This document shows, in pieces, positions 1 to 4,911 of a stretch of 5,041 nt of DNA (positions within the stretch are counted from its first letter, which is position 1; every line of letters begins with the position of its first letter). The translations under genes and the position numbers were made by a program. Source of the stretch: Anaerolineaceae bacterium (lineage in GTDB: Bacteria > Chloroflexota > Anaerolineae > Anaerolineales > Anaerolineaceae). Where the stretch lies: positions 1 through 5,041 of the forward strand of contig DLXG01000025.1 in NCBI GenBank assembly GCA_003448875.1, given 5' to 3'. A model generated the notes under the pieces. It had not been told where the DNA came from and did not search any database. It saw only the letters and a list, made by a program, of their open reading frames with translations.

Positions 1-2089
1 CAAACTCACTGATCTCATGAGCCAGCACGGCGATTGGCAAGGTGAACCAGCCGCCCACAGCACCGATAACGAGCACGCCAATCACAACTGCCGAAAGGAC
101 CAGGTTCTGGTTGACGATGGATTGATTACGCTTTGCCAGGCGTAACGCATAGGCTAACTTCTCCAGGTCGTCGGCCATCAGGGCCACGTCAGCGGTTTCC
201 AGGGCTACATCCGTACCCGCTGCACCCATCGCGACACCCACCGTCGCCTCGGCGAGCGCGGGGGCATCGTTCACCCCATCTCCGACCATCGCCACGTGTC
301 CATAGCGGGAAGTCAGCTCGCGTACTTTGACCGCCTTATCCTCCGGTTTCAGGTCCGCATATACTTCGTCGATCCCCAGTTCACGGGCAATCGCCTGAGC
401 GGTACGCTCGTTGTCGCCGGTCAGCATGACCACTTTTTCAGCTCCAGCAGCGTGCATCGCATCGATAGCTTTCTGAGCATTGGGGCGGATGTTGTCACGG
501 ATAGCAATCATGCCCCATGGGGCTTGTTCATCGCCTAATAACACCACAGTCTTCCCTTGGCTTTGCAAGTGATTGATGTCCTCCCAGGCGCTTTCCAGGG
601 AGATTCCCAGCTTCGAGTGGAACAGGTCCGGGCTGCCAACATAAACTGTGCGACCGTCCAGACGGGCAGACGCGCCCGCCCCGGTCAATGAGCGGAAGTC
701 AGCCAGTTCGGCTGGTTGGACTCCCTGCGTCTCCACATGCCGGACGATAGCTTGGGCCAAGGGGTGGCCGCTGCGCCGTTCAATGCCGGCAGCCACCGCT
801 AAGAATTCCTGCTGAGAGTTTGTCAGCCGGTCCGGGTCTTTTCGGAAGAGAACAACATCGGTTACTTCCGGTTCTCCACGCGTCAGCGTGCCGGTCTTAT
901 CCATCGCAACGACCTTCACCTTGGCCAGTTCTTCAACATACACCCCACCTTTAATCAGCACACCATTGCGCGCGCCGGTGCCAAGTGAAGCCACCAACGT
1001 AATCGGGATGGATATGACCAGGGCGCAGGGTGCGGCCGCGACAATGAAGACCGTAGCACGGGTGATCCACATCACCCAGGCTGCTCCGAAGAACAGCGGC
1101 GGCACAATGGCAATGAGAATGCCGATAAGTAAAACGATGGGACTGTAGCGCTCGCCGAATCGCTCGATGAAGCGCTGGCTTTTGCCTTTCTTCTCCTGGG
1201 CTTCTTCAACCATGGTGATAATGCGGGCGATGGTGTTATCGGCAAAGGTTTTGGTCGCTCGAACTTCCAAAGCGCCTTCGCCGTTGATGCTGCCGGCGAA
1301 GACCGGGTCGCCCACCTGCTTTTCCACCGGGACGCTTTCGCCGGTCACCGGAGCCTGGTTGACGCTGGAAGCTCCAACCAGTACTTCGCCATCCGTAGCC
1401 ATGGCTTGACCCGGTTTGACGATGAACACATCCCCAACTACCAGCTCCTCGACCGGGATCTCTCGCTCGCGGCCATCTCGGCGCACCAGAGCCACCTTGG
1501 GTGCCAGGTTCATCAGCGCCTTGATCGCGGCGCGAGTCTTCTCCTCTGTATAGCCTTCAGCGGCTTCACTGATTGAGTAGAGGAAGACCAGCATGGCTCC
1601 CTCCAACAGCTCGCCCATTGCCGAAGCGACCACCGCGGCAACCATCATCAATAATTCGATCCCGATCTTCCGCTCGAAAATCAATTCTTCGATGGCCTCG
1701 CGACCAAAGTAATACCCGCCGATCACTATCGCCGCAATAAAAATAATGGTCGATATAAGAACCGGCGCGCCAGCCAGGCCAATGAGCCAGCCGGCCAGAA
1801 GCAGGACACCGGACGCCACTGAAGTCAATACTTTCGGATTGCGCCTGGGTTTGACTTGTTCGGCCATTTCCATCCCTTTTTGAGGCGGAAATCCGATGGC
1901 CCCCAGTTTTTCTTTCAAGGCATTTGGATTAGTCTGATCTGGGTCATAGGTCAGAGCTACCTTGGCGGATTTCGGATATACCTTCAGTCCTACGAGACCC
2001 GCAAAACCTTCTAACCCTCGTTCGATGTTGGCTGCGTCATGTTCGCAGTCTAGATTGCTTACGCGTACTTCGATCTTGTTCGATTCCAT
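1..2089 (-). CDS. P1B-type heavy-metal-translocating P-type ATPase (Cd/Zn/Pb/Co-type exporter), 3' end cut by window edge
   Basis: ATP-driven metal pump of the inner membrane, expected to export a divalent soft metal from the cytoplasm. I translated 696 residues from ATG 2089; the frame stays open to base 1, so probably only the last 20-40 residues are missing. Domains in order: a short N-terminal HMA-like domain (about 5-68) whose usual CxxC is C15-E-H-D18; membrane pairs near 88-126 and 143-180; actuator loop with T249-G-E251; helices near 316-334 and 340-365 carrying A353-P-C355, where the family usually has CPC or SPC; phosphorylation motif D397-K-T-G-T; nucleotide-domain H442-P; hinge G603-D-G-V-N-D608; last helix pair with H691-E-I-S-E-F at the cut. 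GGAG (2095-2098) lies 5 nt before the ATG. It is the last visible gene of the operon, 21 nt after the DUF302 gene. Family assignment is secure; the exact metal is not. The APC and HEISEF motifs differ from textbook CadA/ZntA and are nearer the SPC/HEG-type P1B-4 group. Confidence 0.96.
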   Translation of the reverse strand, partial: MESNKIEVRVSNLDCEHDAANIERGLEGFAGLVGLKVYPKSAKVALTYDPDQTNPNALKEKLGAIGFPPQKGMEMAEQVKPRRNPKVLTSVASGVLLLAGWLIGLAGAPVLISTIIFIAAIVIGGYYFGREAIEELIFERKIGIELLMMVAAVVASAMGELLEGAMLVFLYSISEAAEGYTEEKTRAAIKALMNLAPKVALVRRDGREREIPVEELVVGDVFIVKPGQAMATDGEVLVGASSVNQAPVTGESVPVEKQVGDPVFAGSINGEGALEVRATKTFADNTIARIITMVEEAQEKKGKSQRFIERFGERYSPIVLLIGILIAIVPPLFFGAAWVMWITRATVFIVAAAPCALVISIPITLVASLGTGARNGVLIKGGVYVEELAKVKVVAMDKTGTLTRGEPEVTDVVLFRKDPDRLTNSQQEFLAVAAGIERRSGHPLAQAIVRHVETQGVQPAELADFRSLTGAGASARLDGRTVYVGSPDLFHSKLGISLESAWEDINHLQSQGKTVVLLGDEQAPWGMIAIRDNIRPNAQKAIDAMHAAGAEKVVMLTGDNERTAQAIARELGIDEVYADLKPEDKAVKVRELTSRYGHVAMVGDGVNDAPALAEATVGVAMGAAGTDVALETADVALMADDLEKLAYALRLAKRNQSIVNQNLVLSAVVIGVLVIGAVGGWFTLPIAVLAHEISEF

Positions 2090-2110
2090 AACTTCTCCAA
2101 TCAGGGTGAA

Positions 2111-2497
2111 TTATCTGGCTTCTTCTACCAGACTGATAACAATCTTTTCCACTTCGCCCGCAAGCTCTTCAATGCCCAGGCCGGGGTAAAAATCGGATAG
2201 GACTCGCGGTTTGAATGCGGTGATATAGGTCTTTCCTTCCTCGGTAAAAACGCTGATCGGGCAGGGCAACATGAGAGAGATTTTTTTATCTTTTGCCAGT
2301 GCTTGATTCGCAAACTTCGCATTGCATATTTCAATGATTTTCATCGGTTCGATGTCGAACCCTTTGGCGGACAGGGTTGCCTGTACGTCATGAACATACA
2401 GTACGCGAAAGCCCTTTTCCTGCGCTTTGGCCTCAACAGCAGCCACCGCCTCATCCACGTTCTTGGTGGTTTCCACCGTATAGTCGAATTTCTCCAT
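2111..2497 (-). CDS. DUF302-domain protein, 128 aa
   Basis: Small soluble protein with no signal peptide or membrane helix. It matches the DUF302 pattern as I remember it: a beta-strand start (FDYTVETT), an alternating alpha/beta body, a central E-I-C58-N segment, then LMLPC79P and a V-F strand, ending in a helix. Length is normal for the family. The biochemical function of DUF302 is not established. C58, C79 and H36 are possible metal or redox ligands, but C58 and C79 also sit at family-conserved positions, so they need not be specific to metal resistance. The start is firm: AAGGAGGT lies 7 nt upstream of the ATG, the strongest ribosome-binding site in the window. It sits between the ICMT-type gene (55-nt gap) and the ATPase gene (21-nt gap), so it is very likely cotranscribed and may be a cytosolic metal-handling or stress partner (inference). 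Confidence 0.85.
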   Translation of the reverse strand: MEKFDYTVETTKNVDEAVAAVEAKAQEKGFRVLYVHDVQATLSAKGFDIEPMKIIEICNAKFANQALAKDKKISLMLPCPISVFTEEGKTYITAFKPRVLSDFYPGLGIEELAGEVEKIVISLVEEAR

Positions 2498-2504
2498 TTT
2501 GTTT

Positions 2505-2512
2505 ACCTCCTT
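2505..2512 (-). promoter_or_regulatory. Strong Shine-Dalgarno site of the DUF302 gene
   Basis: On the minus strand this reads AAGGAGGT, a perfect anti-16S match, 7 nt before ATG 2497. It is clearly stronger than the site before the downstream ATPase gene, suggesting the DUF302 protein is made in larger amounts than the pump. Confidence 0.85.
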
Positions 2513-2552
2513 GGAATATGATCCCTTTCGTTTAATTTTTGACTTTTCAACA

Positions 2553-3173
2553 TCATTGGCCGTAGGGCTTCGCTCCCATTGGATGGATCATCCGCGGCAG
2601 AAATCGCCCGGTGCGTTTCATATACTCGCGATACGCGTCGCCGAATTTTTCAATCATCGCGCGCTCTTCACGCGGGAGGCGCATCAGCAAAATCACACTC
2701 AGCCCGATGAGCGGAATACCGCCGACGAGCCAGTTCCGCGTGAGCAGCAGGATCGCCGACAGGGACAGAAATAATGCCGTATACATCGGGTGGCGCACGG
2801 TGCGATAAGGCCCGCTGGTCACCAACGTATGCTCCTGGCGCACGTGGAGCGTCGGGGAAAAATTACTCCCCAAAGCTAGCTGCGTCCATACGAGGAGTGG
2901 AATACTGATCCCACCCAGCACAACGCCCAGCCACTGTACCCATTGCGGTAATGGCAGTTCCGCCCATGCCAGGGTATATGGACGAACAAGGTAGACCAAG
3001 ACGCCGAGGAAAAATATTGCTCCTATGAGAGCGCGCAAGGTGGTGTTCAGCCTGCTTTCCTTGTAGTCAACCTGTCCTTGCACCAGCCGGGCGCGCCACT
3101 GGAAATACACACGGATCGCAGCAAACAACACGAAGTAGATGACAAAAATGCTGTGGAAAAACGTTTGGCTCAT
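2553..3173 (-). CDS. ICMT/PEMT-family membrane methyltransferase (isoprenylcysteine carboxyl methyltransferase-like), 206 aa
   Basis: Integral membrane methyltransferase-like protein. Hydrophobic segments lie near residues 7-22, 47-63, 81-100, 133-146 and 148-165. The C-terminal half has the family signature: G121-P-Y-R-T-V-R-H-P-M-Y131, then R-E-E170, F-G178, Y181, Y184, R187, R190 and P193, which form the SAM-binding end in characterised ICMT/PEMT enzymes. Bacterial members act on varied or unknown substrates, and nothing here implies prenylated proteins. CzcN/NccN of Cupriavidus czc and ncc metal-resistance loci belong to the same family. Start choice: a TTG at 3191 would add six residues, but ATG 3173 has GGAG 7 nt upstream, so I use the ATG. 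It lies 41 nt after the SAM methyltransferase gene and 55 nt before the DUF302 gene, in the same operon. Family assignment is good; substrate unknown. Confidence 0.9.
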   Translation of the reverse strand: MSQTFFHSIFVIYFVLFAAIRVYFQWRARLVQGQVDYKESRLNTTLRALIGAIFFLGVLVYLVRPYTLAWAELPLPQWVQWLGVVLGGISIPLLVWTQLALGSNFSPTLHVRQEHTLVTSGPYRTVRHPMYTALFLSLSAILLLTRNWLVGGIPLIGLSVILLMRLPREERAMIEKFGDAYREYMKRTGRFLPRMIHPMGAKPYGQ

Positions 3174-3180
3174 TCTCGAA

Positions 3181-3184
3181 CTCC
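3181..3184 (-). promoter_or_regulatory. Ribosome-binding site that fixes the ICMT-type start
   Basis: On the minus strand this reads GGAG, 7 nt before ATG 3173. It lies downstream of the alternative TTG start at 3191, so it can only serve the ATG. This argues for the 206-residue protein. Confidence 0.65.
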
Positions 3185-3214
3185 GTGTCAATTGGAACTA
3201 CTGATCAGCACCAG

Positions 3215-3844
3215 CTATGCTTTCGCAAAGTTGGCCGTGAAAAGGTACCACGGGCCGAGCATGGCTTGCAGTCGAAAGCCAGCAGCTTCGGCTAACCGCT
3301 GCACCGTTGCGCGCGATTGATAGTGCGGGTCGGGGAAGATTTCCGTAATCGAAAGTATGCCTTCGGGTTTGAGCGCTGCGTAGCACTGCTGGATGGTCGC
3401 CTCACGATCTGGGATTTCGCCCAGCACCGTGCAAAGATAGACCACGTCGAAACTCTCAGGTGGGAATTGCGGTTGGGAGGCATCGCCTAGTAAAGCGATG
3501 AGATTGGATACTCCAGCGCGCGCTGCTCTGGCGTTCAAACGGTTAAGCATCCCTGGCTGTATATCCAGCCCAAACACCTCGCCTCCTGGCTGCACGCGTT
3601 TTGCAGCCGGGATCAAGAGACGACCTGGCCCCGGGCCAACCTCCAGAACTTTCTGGTCGGGTTTCAACCCGATGCGATCCAGAGTCGTCTGGGTGCCAAG
3701 CAACCAATCAGACCAGGAGCTATCCAGTAAATTCGCCAGCCAGGTCGGGCAGGGGAGGGATCGTTTTCGACTCGTCCAACGCCAGATCAGGCTCACTCCG
3801 ACCAGAGTCAGGATGGATAGAAAAAGGATCTTCAATATTTTCAT
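3215..3844 (-). CDS. Membrane-anchored class I SAM-dependent methyltransferase, 209 aa
   Basis: One hydrophobic N-terminal helix (about residues 4-21, preceded by lysines and followed by W-R-W-T-S-R-K-R) acts as an anchor or uncleaved signal; the positive tail suggests the catalytic domain faces the cytoplasm. A Rossmann methyltransferase domain follows: motif I V66-L-E-V-G-P-G-P-G-R75, acidic residue D94 in G-L-D-I-Q-P, G120-D-A before F132-D-V-V-Y-L, and L158-K-P-E-G with a following strand, all typical of the UbiE/Methyltransf_11 fold. The substrate is unknown; a lipid or membrane-proximal compound is an inference from the anchor. It lacks the conserved cysteine set of arsenite methyltransferase ArsM, so I do not call it that. 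Its ATG overlaps the lspA stop by 4 nt (ATGA), and GGAG (3853-3856, inside lspA) lies 8 nt upstream, so translation is probably coupled. Confidence 0.9.
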   Translation of the reverse strand: MKILKILFLSILTLVGVSLIWRWTSRKRSLPCPTWLANLLDSSWSDWLLGTQTTLDRIGLKPDQKVLEVGPGPGRLLIPAAKRVQPGGEVFGLDIQPGMLNRLNARAARAGVSNLIALLGDASQPQFPPESFDVVYLCTVLGEIPDREATIQQCYAALKPEGILSITEIFPDPHYQSRATVQRLAEAAGFRLQAMLGPWYLFTANFAKA

Positions 3845-4323
3845 GCCTGCTGCTCCTGATCAAGGGGTTTGATACTCATCATAGTCCATAGCAGTATGGC
3901 GGCACCCACAATGATAAAACTATCAGCCAGGTTGAAGGTCGGCCAGCGCGCAGAGCCCAGGCCAAAATCCAGGAAATCCGTCACCCGGCCATTTGAAAGG
4001 CGGTCAGCGAAATTCGCTACCGCACCGCCAAGGATCATCCCAATAGGTAGATGCGTGGCAGCTGGAAATTCGCCGCGGCGTAATTCCCTTACGAGCCATA
4101 TGACTAGTCCAACAATGATGACACCGGTGACGATGAGTGGAAAGGCCCCACCATTGGCAAACAAACCGAATGCAACGCCCGTGTTGTAACCGAGGGTCAG
4201 GCGAAAAGTCTGACCCAGGATTGGAATGGGCGTGGTCAATGCTTGCTCAGCCCAAGCCTTTGTCAACCCATCCAGAAGAAGGGCAACGATAACGGTAGCG
4301 AAAATCCGTAGACCCGTTTTCAT
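3841..4323 (-). CDS. lspA: Lipoprotein signal peptidase (signal peptidase II)
   Basis: Aspartic protease of the inner membrane that cleaves the signal peptide of diacylglyceryl-modified prolipoproteins. The 160 residues are normal for the family. Four hydrophobic segments are visible: about 6-26 (with D18 and T21-K22), 60-79, 93-106 and 133-152. Conserved blocks: N47-T-G-V-A-F-G; G99-G-A-V-A-N104 leading to D107-R; R113-V-T-D-F; W127-P-T-F-N-L-A-D134-S. D107 and D134 are the expected catalytic pair, so the enzyme looks intact. It starts 1 nt after the ArsR-family stop with only a poor ribosome site (AGGA about 11 nt upstream), which suggests translational coupling. Its place in a metal operon recalls PbrC of the pbr lead-resistance operon. 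It may be an extra, resistance-dedicated copy rather than the housekeeping one, but that cannot be decided from this window. Confidence 0.95.
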   Translation of the reverse strand: MKTGLRIFATVIVALLLDGLTKAWAEQALTTPIPILGQTFRLTLGYNTGVAFGLFANGGAFPLIVTGVIIVGLVIWLVRELRRGEFPAATHLPIGMILGGAVANFADRLSNGRVTDFLDFGLGSARWPTFNLADSFIIVGAAILLWTMMSIKPLDQEQQA

Positions 4324-4324
4324 C

Positions 4325-4684
4325 CTATACTTTTTCCTGACTTATGTCGCGCGGGAGGTTATATCGGGTGCATTCATATATTCCTCGAGCGACATCGGAC
4401 AATAGGGATTCGGCCATTGCCAGCAGATCGCCGACACGGTCGTCGCTAAGACGATAGAGCGCATACTTCCCTTGTTGTTCGGCTGCAACTAAACCGCATT
4501 CGCGCAGACAGCGCAAGTGGTTGGATGTGTTGGATTGGCTCATCCCCGTGGATGCTACTATCTCGGTCACGGTCATGGGGCCGTTGCGTAACACCTGTAA
4601 AATGTTCAGGCGCGCCGGGTCTCCAAAGCCACGAAAAAGCTTGGCTTGCAATTGAACTCCTTCTGCGTTTGTAATGGTTAACAA
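4325..4684 (-). CDS. ArsR/SmtB-family metal-sensing repressor, CmtR-like (predicted Cd(II)/Pb(II) sensor), 119 aa
   Basis: Winged-helix repressor, first gene of the operon. The family core is clear: F20-G-D-P-A-R-L-N-I-L near the start, helix-turn-helix with S49-Q-S-N-T-S-N-H-L57, and a beta wing about Q71-L79. C59 and C63 (C-L-R-E-C) lie in the recognition-helix region and C105 near the C-terminus. M. tuberculosis CmtR, as I recall it, uses C57, C61 and C102 to bind Cd/Pb, with the same CxxxC spacing and a nearly equal distance to the third cysteine. The N-terminal CxC/CxxC of CadC-type sensors and the ArsR CVC motif are absent. The start is TTG at 4684, supported by GGGAGG 8 nt upstream; an ATG at 4700 is in another frame. 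It probably represses its own operon through the AT-rich palindromes at 4702-4738. Fold is certain; metal is inferred from cysteine positions. Confidence 0.93.
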   Translation of the reverse strand: MLTITNAEGVQLQAKLFRGFGDPARLNILQVLRNGPMTVTEIVASTGMSQSNTSNHLRCLRECGLVAAEQQGKYALYRLSDDRVGDLLAMAESLLSDVARGIYECTRYNLPRDISQEKV

Positions 4685-4692
4685 TTCCTACG

Positions 4693-4698
4693 CCTCCC
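4693..4698 (-). promoter_or_regulatory. Shine-Dalgarno site supporting the TTG start of the ArsR-family gene
   Basis: The minus strand reads GGGAGG, 8 nt before TTG 4684. No in-frame ATG exists nearby upstream, so this site is the main evidence for a TTG start. TTG would lower translation of the repressor, a common feature of autoregulators. Confidence 0.7.
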
Positions 4699-4701
4699 AT
4701 C

Positions 4702-4717
4702 GATATATTTATATATC
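4702..4717. promoter_or_regulatory. Perfect AT-rich palindrome, candidate ArsR-family operator (downstream half)
   Basis: GATATATTTATATATC has perfect 7-bp arms around a 2-bp centre (TT). It lies between the predicted transcription start (about 4724, minus strand) and the repressor's ribosome site. AT-rich ATAT-containing palindromes with a short centre are typical ArsR/SmtB operators. Binding is inferred, not shown; AT-rich DNA gives some palindromes by chance. Confidence 0.6.
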
Positions 4718-4719
4718 AC

Positions 4720-4738
4720 AATATAATGATATGATATT
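4720..4738. promoter_or_regulatory. Second AT-rich inverted repeat covering the -10 box, candidate ArsR-family operator
   Basis: AATATAAT and ATGATATT are inverted 8-bp arms with one mismatch around the 3-bp centre GAT. The repeat covers the -10 hexamer of the operon promoter (4731-4736), so a bound repressor would block RNA polymerase. It stands two bases from the palindrome at 4702-4717, which could allow two dimers to bind side by side. Confidence 0.55.
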
Positions 4739-4759
4739 CCCAAGAAATCATTCTGTCAA
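4731..4759 (-). promoter_or_regulatory. Sigma-70-type promoter of the six-gene metal operon
   Basis: On the minus strand, -35 TTGACA (4759-4754, 6/6 consensus) is followed by a 17-nt spacer and -10 TATCAT (4736-4731, 5/6). Transcription should start near 4724, leaving a leader of about 40 nt before TTG 4684. Its near-consensus strength with operator-like repeats over and after the -10 fits a strong promoter held off by a metal-released repressor. Confidence 0.8.
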
Positions 4760-4832
4760 GGTGTTTTTCTCTGTAAATCCAAGTTTGTGAAATAAGTGAC
4801 GAAATCCACCAGGGAAGGATGACGATTGTTCA

Positions 4833-4863
4833 TTGCCCACTGATAAAAACAACGTAATATTAT
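4833..4863 (+). promoter_or_regulatory. Tentative promoter of the divergent DtxR-type gene
   Basis: TTGCCC (4833-4838), a 16-nt gap and TAATAT (4855-4860) give a weak -35/-10 pair (4/6 each). TATTAT (4858-4863, 5/6) is an alternative -10 with a long 19-nt spacer. Either would start transcription near 4867-4870, at the edge of the inverted repeat at 4874-4894. Neither match is strong. Confidence 0.35.
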
Positions 4864-4873
4864 GGCAGGCAAG

Positions 4874-4894
4874 AAAATAATCCCTATTTATTTT
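4874..4894. promoter_or_regulatory. AT-rich inverted repeat upstream of the DtxR-type gene, candidate operator
   Basis: AAAATAA (4874-4880) and TTATTTT (4888-4894) are perfect 7-bp inverted arms around the 7-bp centre TCCCTAT. The repeat lies 17 bp before ATG 4912 and just after the tentative start site, a place where an autoregulator could bind. It does not closely match the IdeR/DtxR or MntR consensus boxes I know, so the role is a guess. Confidence 0.35.
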
Positions 4895-4911
4895 AAGGCT
4901 CAGCATAAAAT

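Noticed and set aside
888..1409. Open frames on the plus strand opposite the ATPase gene
   Set aside because: They are the antisense of well-conserved ATPase motifs (APC, DKTGT, TGE region), have no ribosome sites and no recognisable protein pattern.
2498..2552. Internal promoter in the 55-nt AT-rich gap before the DUF302 gene
   Set aside because: TTGAAA near 2550-2545 (minus strand) has no acceptable -10 at 16-18 nt; a weak promoter cannot be excluded but is not supported.
3174..3191. TTGACA at 3191-3186 (minus strand) as a -35 box or TTG as the ICMT-type start
   Set aside because: No -10-like hexamer lies 16-18 nt further on, and the ATG at 3173 has a better-spaced GGAG site.
3201..3208. 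CTGATCAG palindrome between the two methyltransferase genes as a terminator
   Set aside because: Only 8 bp with no loop, no GC-rich stem and no T run; it would not stop transcription.
3215..3844. Arsenite methyltransferase (ArsM) as the identity of the SAM methyltransferase
   Set aside because: The conserved ArsM cysteine set is missing (only scattered C32, C138 and C154), and the protein has an N-terminal membrane anchor and is shorter than ArsM.
3498..3891. Plus-strand frames of 96-124 codons opposite the SAM methyltransferase gene
   Set aside because: The minus-strand frame encodes clear SAM motifs and an N-terminal helix; the plus-strand products are Pro/Arg/Ser-rich and resemble no family.
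4446..4700. ATG at 4700 opening an 84-codon minus-strand frame
   Set aside because: It is out of frame with the ArsR-family gene, its ATG overlaps the GGGAGG ribosome site, and its translation has no family features.
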